From: Streptomyces roseoviridis
Lineage (GTDB): Bacteria; Actinomycetota; Actinomycetes; Streptomycetales; Streptomycetaceae
DNA: 64,000 nucleotides
Reading direction: 5' to 3'
NCBI RefSeq assembly: GCF_039535235.1
Contig: NZ_BAAAWU010000001.1
Coordinates: forward strand, 6,451,001 to 6,515,000
The first letter of the stretch is position 1, and the number at the start of each line of letters is the position of its first letter. Both the position numbers and the translations under genes were made by a program. Shown here in pieces: positions 9,145 to 16,342 of the stretch. Under the pieces are notes generated by a model. That model made no database searches, was not told where the DNA came from, and saw only the letters and a program-made list of their open reading frames with translations.

Positions 9145-9527
9145 CGCCCTGAACCTCCTGCCGACCAGCGCCGTCAAGGGTAATTCCCGGTCATGATCAA
9201 TCCGTCGCCGGCCGGGCGGAAAGGCTTCAGCAGGCGGAGTGGAGAAAAACCGAGCCCCCCCACGTCGATCCCCCGATCACCGGTGAACGGCGTACACCTC
9301 TGATGCGCCCGACGCTAACACGACCTCCCGCCACCCGAGGGAATCGATGAGTATTCCTTCGGCCATTGCTTCGGTCCCCCCGTATTGATGGGCGTGGGGA
9401 CCGCACGGGTACGGTCTGCACGGCATTGCGGCGGTGACCGGTGAGCCGGAGATGACGAGCTCCTCCGGGACCTGACATATTCACCCGCCGCCTAATGGCG
9501 AAATCTGATGGAAGGATCGGTGTCCCC
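9145..9527. other. Divergent intergenic region between LAL gene and TTA-containing operon
   Basis: No gene is visible in these 383 bp. The region holds divergent promoters, including the palindrome-bearing promoter at 9370. It has A/T-richer patches (9340-9390 and 9470-9515) compared with the surrounding coding DNA. Confidence 0.6.
9370..9415 (+). promoter_or_regulatory. Promoter I with TACGGT/ACCGTA-type palindrome (degenerate copy)
   Basis: TTCGGTCCCCCCGTATTGATG-type sequence spans 9370-9390 and matches the elements at 12357 and 19094 at 18 of 21 positions against the 12357 copy. The terminal TTGATG (9385-9390) can serve as a -35, with TACGGT (9410-9415) as -10 after 19 bp. Upstream, TTCGG occurs twice with a 12-bp period (9358 and 9370), as in the 19083/19095 pair. 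It would drive the operon starting at 9528. Confidence 0.55.
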
Positions 9528-10028
9528 GTGACCGCGACCAGTGAGGAGCTCCGGCCGTTATGGGCCGTCCGCCCGGCCCTGCCGCCGCACCCGGCCCCCG
9601 CCCCCCGCGACGGCGACGTCCGCACCGAGCGGTTCGTCCTCTCCCTGACCGGTCTGTTGCCGCTGGTGTACGAGCAGGCCTGGCAGACCGTCCTCGGCCC
9701 CGGCTTCCGACTCCAGGTCGTCGACTGGCGCGCCACCCGCCCCGCCGTCCAGGACGCCCGCCTCGCCGAGCGGCTCGCCCACGAGTCGGCCACGGGACTG
9801 CCTGCGGGCCAGGGACCGTCGACGGGCCCCATGTGCGCCACCCTGATCCGGCGCGACGACACGACCTGGACCTTCGCCTGGCGCTACGCCCGCGAGCTGA
9901 TGGACCGGCGGGCGGGCCTGCGCCTCCTGGAGCGGGCCACCGAGGCGTACGCCGTCCTGCTGCGCGGCGGCACCCCGCGGTGCCCGGACGGCGCCGGCGA
10001 CCTGCTCGCGGGGTCGGTGGGCCGATGA
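9528..10028 (+). CDS. Unknown protein with a TTA codon; possible remnant of a condensation-domain N-lobe
   Basis: The protein has about 166 residues. GTG 9528 is preferred (GGAAGGA upstream); ATG 9495 is possible but lacks a Shine-Dalgarno sequence. It contains a TTA leucine codon at 9558-9560 (RPLWAV), which in Streptomyces makes translation depend on the bldA tRNA. The fold is not recognised with confidence. The segment LAERLAHESATG...ATLIRRDDTTWTFAWRYARELMD...TEAYAVLLRG has the spacing of an NRPS C-domain N-lobe, but ARELMDR stands where HHxxxDG should be, so normal condensation catalysis is unlikely. The stop overlaps the next start (ATGA at 10025), implying translational coupling. Confidence 0.6.
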   Translation: MTATSEELRPLWAVRPALPPHPAPAPRDGDVRTERFVLSLTGLLPLVYEQAWQTVLGPGFRLQVVDWRATRPAVQDARLAERLAHESATGLPAGQGPSTGPMCATLIRRDDTTWTFAWRYARELMDRRAGLRLLERATEAYAVLLRGGTPRCPDGAGDLLAGSVGR

Positions 10029-10774
10029 CCGGCTCCGGCGACAACTCGGTGCGGCTGTTCTGCCTTCCCTTCGAGGGCGTCTCCGCCGGCGTGTACCTGC
10101 CGTGGACCGAGGCCATGGGGCCCTCGGTGGTCGTCACCCCCGTCGAGCTGCCCGGCCGCGGCCGCCACCCGCGCACCCGCCCCTGCGACAGCCTGGAGCC
10201 GCTGCTGGCCGAGATCATGCCGTACGTGGCCCGCATGTGCGACCGGCCGTTCGCGCTCTACGGGCACGGTTTCGGCGCCCTCCTCGCGTACGAGATAGCC
10301 GCCCGCCTCGAATGGGAGCACGACGCCGTCGCCGACCGGCTCTACGTCTCCGGCTCCGGCATGCCGCAGCGGACCCTGCCGGAGCGCGCGGTCGCGCATC
10401 TGCCGGACGCGGCGATGATCCGCAGGCTCCGCGACCGCGGCCGGATGCCCCCGGTCGACCGGGACCCGCGCCGCGCGGCCCGCGCTCTGCCCGCCCTGCG
10501 CGCGGACCTCGCCGTCATGGAGTCCTACCGGCGCGACCCGCGCCACGTCGTGCACTGCCCCGTCACCGCCATGGGCGGCCTCCAGGACCGCACCGTCACC
10601 GGGCTCGACCTGGCCGGCTGGCGCCGCTGCACCCGGCGCGCCCTGCGCGTGGAGACCTTCCCCGGCGACCACTACTTCCCGCTCACCGCCCAGCGCGAGC
10701 TCCTGGACACCTTCACCCGCGACCTGATCCGCCCGGCCGCCGCGCGCCGCCTCCTGGCGGCGGCCGCGTACTGA
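10025..10774 (+). CDS. Type II thioesterase-like protein with Ser-to-Gly nucleophile
   Basis: The 249-residue alpha/beta hydrolase has the type II thioesterase layout: RLFCLPFEGVSAG near the N-terminus, VELPGRGRH, and a late GDHYFPL histidine. The nucleophile elbow reads GHGFG (Gly82, codon GGT at 10268-10270) where editing thioesterases have GHSxG. The rest of the elbow (ALYGHGFGALLAYEIA) is intact. The protein therefore probably does not hydrolyse by the usual Ser route and may be a binding, chaperone-like or altered enzyme. It is translationally coupled to the TTA gene before it. A second thioesterase at 24124 keeps its serine. Confidence 0.85.
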   Translation: MTGSGDNSVRLFCLPFEGVSAGVYLPWTEAMGPSVVVTPVELPGRGRHPRTRPCDSLEPLLAEIMPYVARMCDRPFALYGHGFGALLAYEIAARLEWEHDAVADRLYVSGSGMPQRTLPERAVAHLPDAAMIRRLRDRGRMPPVDRDPRRAARALPALRADLAVMESYRRDPRHVVHCPVTAMGGLQDRTVTGLDLAGWRRCTRRALRVETFPGDHYFPLTAQRELLDTFTRDLIRPAAARRLLAAAAY

Positions 10775-10918
10775 CCACGGAACCGGCCGGGACCGGCCGG
10801 GACCGGGCCCGACGCGGGCCCGACGCGGGCCCGAGGCGGGCCCGAGGCGGGACCGGGGCTGTTGGGGGCGGGGCCCCTACGGGAACGGGCCCGTTCCCAC
10901 CCGGCCCGACGGCGACCC

Positions 10919-11100
10919 CGGCCACCGGTGACCCGGCCCGTTCCGGCCCGGCCCGGCGGCGACCCGGCCATGGGCGGCCCCGGCCGCGGGTGACCCGGCC
11001 CGATCCGCGCCGGCCCGGCGGCGGCCCGGCCATGGGCGCCCCCGGCCGCGGGTGACCCGGCCCGTTCCGGCCGGCCCGACGGCGGCCCCGGCCACGGATG
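10919..11100. repeat. 62-bp tandem repeat (minisatellite), about 2.7 units
   Basis: Units begin at 10919, 10981 and 11043 with CGGCC(A/G)C(C/G)GGTGACCC and share the GGCCATGGGCG core. The third unit is shortened, and a fragment follows at 11089. The whole 10775-11180 gap (406 bp) is GC-only-like repeat sequence with no gene, apart from the regulatory element near 11113. Just upstream, GGGCCCGA(C/G)GC repeats about every 10 bp (10806-10850). Confidence 0.8.
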
Positions 11101-11112
11101 CCCCCGGCCCGT

Positions 11113-11138
11113 TCCGGAATCGGCAACAGGAATTGCCC
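11113..11138 (+). promoter_or_regulatory. Shared operator/promoter element, copy B (methyltransferase)
   Basis: CCGGAATCGGCAACAGG followed by AATTGCCCC is one of four related elements (also 13933, 26181, 27912). GGCAA...TTGCC forms an inverted repeat. TTGCCC (11133-11138) could be a -35, with CATCCT 17 bp later as -10, placing transcription start just before the methyltransferase gene. Confidence 0.5.
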
Positions 11139-11180
11139 CGTCCCGGCCGCTTCCACATCCTGGCCGCCGGAGGTGACCAG

Positions 11181-12119
11181 ATGACACCCACACACCGCTC
11201 CCCGGGCCTCGGCGGCGAAGCCCCCGGCGCCGAGCCGGTGCACGAGGCGGGCCACGAGGCGGAGCAGCGGCCGGAGCACGAGGCGGAGCACGAGGCGGAA
11301 CTGCACGCGGGCTTCCTGGCCGACGCGGCGCACTGGCTGCGCGGCCTGCTCGGCCCCGAGGACCGGGTGACGGCGGCGGTCCGCCGGATCGTCGACGTCG
11401 GCAGCGGCCCCGGCGTGGCCTCCTGCGCCCTGGCCGGTGCCTTCCCGCTCGCCGACGTCGTCGCCGTCGACCGGTCCGACGCGCTCCTCGCCCGCGCCGA
11501 GGCCCGCGCCGCCGAGCACGGGCTGACCGGCCGGATCACCACCCGTCGGGCCGAGCGGCCTGAGGAGTTCGGCCGGCTCGGACCCGCCGACCTGATCTGG
11601 ACCGGCAACGTCTGCCGTCACCTGGGCGACCAGCAGGCGGCGCTGCGCGCCCTGGCGTCCGCCCTGCGGCCCGGCGGACTGCTCGCCGTCGCCGAACGAG
11701 GGCTGCCGCCGCGCTTCCTGCCGCGCGACATCGGCATCGGGAAACCCGGTCTCCAGGCCCGCCTGGACGCCGCCCTCGAGGAGCGGTTCGCCGCCGCGCG
11801 GGCCCGGCTGCCGGGCGCCACCTCCGTGGTCGAAGACTGGCCGTGCCTGCTGGCCTCCGCCGGACTCGTCCCCACCGGCAGCCGCACCTTCCTGATCGAC
11901 TTCCCCGCCCCGCTGGACCTGGCCGCGCGCCGCCATCTGCACACCCGGCTGAGCCGCCTGCTCGACGACCTCGGCGACCGGCTCGACCTCGTCGACCGGC
12001 TGACCGTGGAGCAGCTCCTGGACGGCGACGCCTGCACGGGCATCCTGTGGCGCCCCGACGCCTTCTACCTCACGGCGGTCACCGTGCACACGGCCCGCCT
12101 GTGCCGGCCCCGCGCCTGA
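11181..12119 (+). CDS. Class I SAM-dependent methyltransferase
   Basis: This protein of 312 residues starts at ATG 11181 behind GGAGGTGA. After a His/Glu-rich head with repeated HEAE units, motif I is IVDVGSGPGVASCALA, and the acidic motif II residue is in VVAVDRS. The core fits the trans-aconitate/UbiE-like methyltransferases, and there is a long C-terminal extension without recognised domains. N-methylation of the pyrrolone ring distinguishes thiolutin-type from holomycin-type dithiolopyrrolones, so such a role is conceivable, as is methylation of a dithiol intermediate. The substrate cannot be read from the sequence. It has its own promoter element (11113) and is followed by a hairpin at 12261. 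Confidence 0.8.
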   Translation: MTPTHRSPGLGGEAPGAEPVHEAGHEAEQRPEHEAEHEAELHAGFLADAAHWLRGLLGPEDRVTAAVRRIVDVGSGPGVASCALAGAFPLADVVAVDRSDALLARAEARAAEHGLTGRITTRRAERPEEFGRLGPADLIWTGNVCRHLGDQQAALRALASALRPGGLLAVAERGLPPRFLPRDIGIGKPGLQARLDAALEERFAAARARLPGATSVVEDWPCLLASAGLVPTGSRTFLIDFPAPLDLAARRHLHTRLSRLLDDLGDRLDLVDRLTVEQLLDGDACTGILWRPDAFYLTAVTVHTARLCRPRA

Positions 12120-12260
12120 TCTCTCCGTAATTCCTTAGTAGAAGCGGGGGGGTCTCGAATTACCCGAAGGAATCCACGTCCATTCGGTCCCGGACGATCT
12201 CCGGGACGATTCCCTTCACGTCCTCCCGCACATTCCCCCGGCATTGTCCCCCGCAGATCC

Positions 12261-12292
12261 GACGGCCCGTGGCGTTCCCGCCGCGGGCCGTC
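12261..12292 (+). terminator. Hairpin between methyltransferase and SARP gene
   Basis: GACGGCCCG (12261-12269) pairs perfectly with CGGGCCGTC (12284-12292), with a 14-base loop. It isolates the SARP promoter from read-through. Confidence 0.6.
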
Positions 12293-12356
12293 TCCCTATG
12301 TCCGGTGGTCCGCGTGACCGAAGGGCGAACCCCACCGCAGATTCTTCGGTCAGCCC

Positions 12357-12401
12357 TACGGTCCCACCGTATTGAGGACCCCCTCCCCGCACTTCTACGT
12401 T
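12357..12401 (+). promoter_or_regulatory. Promoter II with palindrome TACGGT-CCC-ACCGTA
   Basis: TACGGTCCCACCGTA (12357-12371) is a perfect inverted repeat with a 3-bp centre. It runs into TTGAGG (12372-12377), a -35, and TACGTT (12396-12401) is a -10 at 18 bp. The same arrangement occurs at 19094 and, less perfectly, at 9370. It controls the SARP gene, so the activators may form a cascade. Confidence 0.65.
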
Positions 12402-12470
12402 CCTTCCCAGAGCGGTCGCCCCGGCGAAAGCGGGAAACCGGCCGAGGCGCGTGCGAGTGACGGAGGAAGC

Positions 12471-13310
12471 GTGAAGATACGGATTCTCGGCCCGCTGGAG
12501 GCCGAGTCGGACGGCGTCCGGGCCGTCCCGACGGCGGCGAAGACGCGCCAGATCCTGGCGCTCCTCGCCCTCCACCCGGGACAGCTCGTCCCGGTGTCCA
12601 CCCTGTGGGAGGAGGTGTGGGGACCGGTGCCGCCGCGCAGCGCGCACACCACCTTCCAGACCTACGTCCTGCGGCTGCGCCGCGTCCTCGCCACCGCCCT
12701 CGACGAGGGCGGCGCGACGCCGGACGCGACGGGGGCGGCCCGCCGGCTCCTCGCCACCGGACACGGCGGCTACCTGCTGCGGGTCGCCGAGGAGGACGTC
12801 GACGCCTTCGTCTTCCAGCGGACGGCCCGGGCCGGCCACGCGGCCTTCGCGGACGGCGACAGCGAGCTCGCGTCCCGGCTGCTGCGCCAGGCCCTGGCGC
12901 TGTGGCGGGGCCCCGCGCTCGTGGACGTACGCGCCGGGTCCGCGCTCCGGATCCACGCGGCCGCACTGGAGGAGAGCCGGCTGCTCGCCACCGAGCGGCG
13001 CATCGACGCCGACCTGCGGCTCGGCCGGCACACCGAACTCCTCTCGGAGCTCGTCGAACTGACCGAGCGGCACCCGGCCCACGAGCGGCTGTACGCCCAG
13101 GCCATGGTGGCGTTCTACCGCTCCGGACGGCAGTCCGCGGCCCTCGACCTCTACCGCAGGCTGCGCCGGCGGCTGATCGAGGACCTGGGCCTGGAACCCG
13201 CCCCGCAGCTCCAGCGACTGCACCAGGCGATGCTCGCCGTCGACCCCCGGCTCGACACCGTTGCCCAGGGCGGCCCGCCCACCCCCACCTTCGACCTGTA
13301 CGCGGCCTGA
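12471..13310 (+). CDS. SARP family pathway-specific activator
   Basis: The 279-residue protein starts at GTG 12471 with GGAGG upstream. It has an N-terminal OmpR-like winged-helix DNA-binding domain (KIRILGPLEAESDG ... TRQILALLALHPGQLVPVSTLWEEVWG ... TYVLRLRR). A bacterial transcriptional activation domain follows (EDVDAFVFQRTA, ASRLLRQALALWRG, LYAQAMVAFYRSGRQSAALDLYRRLRRRL). There is no ATPase or TPR extension, so it is of the small ActII-ORF4/RedD size. SARPs bind heptameric direct repeats and switch on antibiotic clusters. It is probably a direct activator of this cluster and is itself under the palindromic promoter at 12357. Confidence 0.92.
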   Translation: MKIRILGPLEAESDGVRAVPTAAKTRQILALLALHPGQLVPVSTLWEEVWGPVPPRSAHTTFQTYVLRLRRVLATALDEGGATPDATGAARRLLATGHGGYLLRVAEEDVDAFVFQRTARAGHAAFADGDSELASRLLRQALALWRGPALVDVRAGSALRIHAAALEESRLLATERRIDADLRLGRHTELLSELVELTERHPAHERLYAQAMVAFYRSGRQSAALDLYRRLRRRLIEDLGLEPAPQLQRLHQAMLAVDPRLDTVAQGGPPTPTFDLYAA

Positions 13311-13383
13311 GCGCGCCCGCTTCGGCCGGTACGCGGCCCGAGCGCGCCCACGTCGACCTGTGCGCGGCCCGAGCGCGCTCCGC
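13291..13383. repeat. Three 31-bp tandem units spanning the SARP stop codon
   Basis: Units start at 13291, 13322 and 13353 (TCGACCTGTACGCGGCC and variants, each ending GAGCGCGC). The first unit holds the SARP stop (TGA). The second and third have CGA at the equivalent place, so the 3' end of the gene has been copied into the spacer. Confidence 0.85.
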
Positions 13384-13417
13384 ACCCGACATCGAGCACT
13401 CCACACGAGGTGACACA

Positions 13418-13882
13418 GTGACGGACCGGATCCCCACCCTCTACGAATGGGCCGGCGGCGCCGAGGCGCTGGAACGACTCACGGAGGAGTTCTACCGGCG
13501 CGTCCGCAAGGACGAGATCCTCGCCCCGCTCTTCCGGTACATGGACGACGACCACCCGCAGCACGTCGCCACCTTCCTCGGCGAGGTCCTCGGCGGCCCC
13601 GAGCGCTACACCGAGGAGCACGGCGGCTACCCGCACATGGTCTCCCGGCACCGGAACCGCGCCATCAAGCCCGAACAGCGGGCGCGATGGGTCGAGCTGA
13701 TGCTGGAGGCGATGGACGTCGTCGGCCTTCCCGAGGACGCGGAGTTCCGCTCGGCGTTCGTCGGCTACATCGAGTTCGGCTCACGCCGCGCGATGGCCAA
13801 CTCCCAGCCGGGCGTCGGCCCTTCGAGCCGTACCACCATCAAGAAGTGGGGCTGGGGCGAGGCCCTGCCCGGTGACGACTGA
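13418..13882 (+). CDS. hlmG: Group 2 truncated hemoglobin (HlmG-like)
   Basis: The protein has 154 residues from GTG 13418 (GAGGTGA upstream). It carries the 2-on-2 globin pattern: LYEWAGGAEALERLTEEFYRRV, FRYMDDDHPQHVATFLGEVLGGP, a proximal His in HMVSRHR, and ARWVELMLEAMD. It should bind heme in the cytoplasm. Holomycin clusters contain a globin (HlmG) of unclear function, possibly redox chemistry or protection. The position next to the exporter repeats the holomycin gene order. A hairpin overlaps the stop. Confidence 0.88.
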   Translation: MTDRIPTLYEWAGGAEALERLTEEFYRRVRKDEILAPLFRYMDDDHPQHVATFLGEVLGGPERYTEEHGGYPHMVSRHRNRAIKPEQRARWVELMLEAMDVVGLPEDAEFRSAFVGYIEFGSRRAMANSQPGVGPSSRTTIKKWGWGEALPGDD

Positions 13883-13933
13883 CGGGCGGGCGCCGAGCCC
13901 GGAACCGGCCCCGCCGGATCCCGCCCGCCCGTC
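13881..13933 (+). terminator. Hairpin after globin gene
   Basis: GACGGGCGGGCG (13881-13892) pairs with CGCCCGCCCGTC (13922-13933), a 12-bp stem beginning in the globin stop codon. It separates the globin from the exporter promoter. Confidence 0.55.
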
Positions 13934-13959
13934 CCGGAATCGGCAACAAATGTTGTCCG
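13933..13959 (+). promoter_or_regulatory. Shared operator/promoter element, copy A (exporter)
   Basis: CCCGGAATCGGCAACAAAT followed by GTTGTCCG. CAACA...TGTTG is an inverted repeat. It is nearly identical to the element at 11113 and to the minus-strand element at 27912. TTGTCC can be a -35 with CAGCAT as -10 after 18 bp. This predicts a 5' leader of roughly 165 nt before the small leader ORF at 14150. Confidence 0.55.
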
Positions 13960-14149
13960 TCCGCCACGCTCGGTTCCAGCATGGGGACCGGTAGTGATCA
14001 CCGTGATCCAGCGGATCGCCGCGGCGTCCGCGCCGCCGAGGGCGGCCGTCCCGGGAGCCCGGCGGTGCCGGACTCCGCGCGCCCGGCAGACCGGCGCGCA
14101 CCCGCCCCGATCCGCCCGTCCCGAACCGTCCCGACAAGGAGTTCGCCCC

Positions 14150-14191
14150 ATGCGACCGACCACTCCCCGTCCGCTCGGCGGCCGCCGATGA
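14150..14191 (+). CDS. 13-residue leader peptide (MRPTTPRPLGGRR) in front of exporter
   Basis: ATG 14150 has a perfect AAGGAG eight bases upstream (14136-14141), while the exporter ATG at 14188 has none of its own. The ORF ends TGA at 14189-14191, overlapping the exporter start (ATGA). The codons spell MRPTTPRPLGGRR, rich in Pro and Arg. This is the layout of a translated leader that couples or gates translation of a resistance gene. The 5' leader from 13960 to 14149 holds no other gene. Confidence 0.6.
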   Translation: MRPTTPRPLGGRR

Positions 14192-15414
14192 GCGTCAAGA
14201 CCGAAGCCCACGAGGCCACCCCGCGCAAGACCGGCGACCGGCTGCCGCTCGCGGTCTACCTGCTCGCGTTCAGCCTGTTCGCGATGGGCAGCGCCGAGTT
14301 CCTGCTCGCCGGAGTCCTCCCCGACATCGCCGACGACCTGAACATCTCGCTCTCCTCCGCCGGCGCCCTGATCTCCGCCTTCGCCATCGGCGTCGTCATC
14401 GGCGGACCGCCCCTGGCGGTCCTGACGCTCCGCTGGCCGCGGCGCACCACGCTGGTCACCTCGCAGGTCCTCTTCGCCCTCTGCGTGGCGATCGGCCTGA
14501 TCACCGACAACTTCGGCGTCCTGATCGTCACCCGCTTCCTGTGCGGCCTGGCCTACGCCGGGTTCTGGGCGGTCGCCGCCGTCACCGCCATCGGACTCGT
14601 CACCCCCGACCGCACCGCCCGCGCCTCCGGCGTGGTGGTCAGCGGACTCAGCATCGCCATGGTCGGCGGCGGACCGGCCGGCGCCTTCCTCAGCCACTTC
14701 ACCGGCTGGGAGGGCGGTTTCTGGGCGGTCGTCGCCCTCACCGTCCTCGGCGCCGTCTCGACGGCCGTCGCCGTCCCCGCGACCACCGCCGCCCAGGAGC
14801 CCAGCGTCGGCCGCGAACTGCGCACCATGCGGCAGCCGCAGCTGTGGGTGGTGTACGCCGCGACGCTGCTCAGCACCGCCGCGTACATGATCTCGTACAA
14901 CTACCTGGCGGCGTTCCTCACGGACATCACCGGAGTCGACGCCGTGTGGGTGCCGCCGATCCTCGTCCTGTTCGGCATCGGCGCCTTCGTCGGCCTGTCC
15001 ATCGGCGGCCGGATCGCCGACGGACGACCCCACCACGCCCTGCTCATCGGGGCCGGCGGCATCCTCGTCACCTCGGTGCTGCTCGCCCTCCTCGCCGAGC
15101 AGCCGATCGCCGTCGTCGTCCTGGTGCTGCTCCTCGGCGTCGCCGGATTCGTGCTCAACCCGGCGATCTACGGGCGGGTGTTCACCGTGGCGGCCGACGC
15201 GCCGACGCTCGCCGGAGCGACCGCCGTCTCCATGTTCCAGCTCGGCATCAGCCTGGTCCCGGTCCTCGCGGGCGTCGCCCTCGGCGCCGGCGCCGGACTG
15301 ACCTCCATCCCCTGGCTGGGCGCCGGCCTGGCCCTGATCACCGTCCCGGTCGTCCTGATCGACCGGACGATGGCCCGCAGTCGGGCGCGGAGCCCGCAGA
15401 CGAGCGAGAACTGA
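14188..15414 (+). CDS. hlmH: MFS exporter (HlmH-like)
   Basis: The 408-residue, 12-TM transporter starts at ATG 14188, overlapping the leader ORF stop. Visible signs are FAMGSAEFLLAGVLPDIADDL, an Arg-containing loop LRWPRRTTLVTSQ, and motif-C-like GGGPAGAFLSH. It belongs to the DHA1 (AraJ/Cmx) group. The holomycin cluster has an MFS gene (hlmH) in the matching place beside the globin. It probably exports the dithiolopyrrolone product as self-resistance, under the 13933 element and the leader peptide. Confidence 0.88.
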   Translation: MSVKTEAHEATPRKTGDRLPLAVYLLAFSLFAMGSAEFLLAGVLPDIADDLNISLSSAGALISAFAIGVVIGGPPLAVLTLRWPRRTTLVTSQVLFALCVAIGLITDNFGVLIVTRFLCGLAYAGFWAVAAVTAIGLVTPDRTARASGVVVSGLSIAMVGGGPAGAFLSHFTGWEGGFWAVVALTVLGAVSTAVAVPATTAAQEPSVGRELRTMRQPQLWVVYAATLLSTAAYMISYNYLAAFLTDITGVDAVWVPPILVLFGIGAFVGLSIGGRIADGRPHHALLIGAGGILVTSVLLALLAEQPIAVVVLVLLLGVAGFVLNPAIYGRVFTVAADAPTLAGATAVSMFQLGISLVPVLAGVALGAGAGLTSIPWLGAGLALITVPVVLIDRTMARSRARSPQTSEN

Positions 15415-15469
15415 CCCCGCCCGTCCGCTCCCCGGTCCGCGCTCCCCGTACATCCCACGACCGGAGCCG

Positions 15470-15499
15470 CGGAGGAATTCCCCCGGAGGAATTCCTCCG
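15470..15499. repeat. GGAGGAATTC direct repeat and 16-bp perfect palindrome before methyltransferase
   Basis: CGGAGGAATTCC occurs at 15470, and CGGAGGAATTCCTCCG (15484-15499) is a perfect palindrome. Its right arm is complementary to the GGAGGA ribosome binding site of the gene at 15524, so it could mask that site in the RNA. Confidence 0.45.
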
Positions 15500-15523
15500 C
15501 CGGCTCCCCTCACGGAGGATCTC

Positions 15524-16273
15524 ATGGACAACGAACTCGGTTACGAACTCGGAAGTTGGGTGGTGTCACAGATCCAGAGCCCGGACCGTCCGACGCAGAC
15601 GACCTTCACCCTGCTCGACCAGGAATGGGAACTGCTCCCCGAGGTCTTCCCGCCCTACACGGACCCCGGCCCCGCGTCCTTCGCCTCCTGGGTGCCCTAC
15701 GAGAAGGGCATCCGCTTCCTGGAGATGGGCTGCGGCGCCGGCATCGCGGCGGTGATCGCCGCCCAGCGCGGCGCCGAGCGCGTCGTCGCCCTCGACATCA
15801 ACCCGGCGGCGGCCGAGAACACCCGCCGCAACGCCGCCCGGCACGGCGTCTCGGACCGGGTCACGGCCCTGGCCAGCGACCTGTTCGACGCCCTGGAGCC
15901 CGCCGAGCCCTTCGACCTGGTCTTCTGGAACACCCCGTTCATCGAGGCGCCCGAGAGCCGCCCCTACGCCGGCCAGATCGAACGCGCGGTCTTCGACCCC
16001 GGCTACGAGATGGTGCGCCGCTTCTTCCGCGACGCGGTACCCCACCTGGCGCCGGGAGGCCGCCTCTACATCGGCACCAGCGAGGCCATGGGCAACAAGG
16101 ACAAGCTGCTGCGCGCCGCCGCCGACGCCGGATTCCGGGGCCGCCGCTACCGCAGCGAGACCGTCGGACTGCCCGCCGCGGACTTCCCCGCCTCGCCCGT
16201 GGTCGCGGCCCACACCGACGAGCGCGGAATCGTCGACATGGACTTCACCATGTACGAGTTCCTGCGCGGCTGA
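15524..16273 (+). CDS. Class I SAM methyltransferase, HemK/PrmC-like
   Basis: This protein of 249 residues starts at ATG 15524 behind GGAGGA. Motif I is IRFLEMGCGAGIAAVIAAQRG, and the motif II acid is in VVALDINP. The motif IV region is LVFWNTPFIEAPE, close to the (N/D)PP(Y/F) signature of N-methyltransferases acting on amide or planar nitrogens (here NTPF). It is followed by an oxidase and a RidA gene, forming a cassette between the exporter and the decarboxylase that I do not recall from holomycin clusters. N-methylation of the pyrrolone nitrogen or of an amino intermediate is a reasonable guess. Confidence 0.8.
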   Translation: MDNELGYELGSWVVSQIQSPDRPTQTTFTLLDQEWELLPEVFPPYTDPGPASFASWVPYEKGIRFLEMGCGAGIAAVIAAQRGAERVVALDINPAAAENTRRNAARHGVSDRVTALASDLFDALEPAEPFDLVFWNTPFIEAPESRPYAGQIERAVFDPGYEMVRRFFRDAVPHLAPGGRLYIGTSEAMGNKDKLLRAAADAGFRGRRYRSETVGLPAADFPASPVVAAHTDERGIVDMDFTMYEFLRG

Positions 16274-16342
16274 CCCAGTACCTGTTCAGACGAATTCGAA
16301 TTCACGAAAGGGCGGCGGACCGCCCCGGAAGATGGGAATGTC

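Larger units (their letters stand above)
12120..12470. other. Intergenic region: terminator plus SARP promoter
   Basis: No gene is seen in these 351 bp. It holds TCCCGGA/TCCGGGA (12188-12206), ATTCCTT/AAGGAAT arms flanking the poly-G stretch near 12147, the strong hairpin at 12261-12292 and the palindromic promoter at 12357. Confidence 0.6.

Noticed and set aside
5401..9183. 1260-residue open frame on the plus strand
   Set aside because: It is antisense to the LAL gene and has low-complexity Arg/Gly/Gln content; the minus-strand frame has P-loop and HTH motifs.
10919..11100. CRISPR array
   Set aside because: The units are contiguous without spacers.
10713..12089. Long minus-strand frame over the TE-methyltransferase gap
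   Set aside because: It is a by-product of the G/C repeat and the antisense of the methyltransferase; composition is Gly/Arg repeats without motifs.
13933..13959. SigR-type (GGAAT...GTT) promoter reading of the shared element
   Set aside because: The GGAAT-to-GTT spacing is about 11 bp, too short for the 16-18 bp expected; the four-site alignment fits an operator better.
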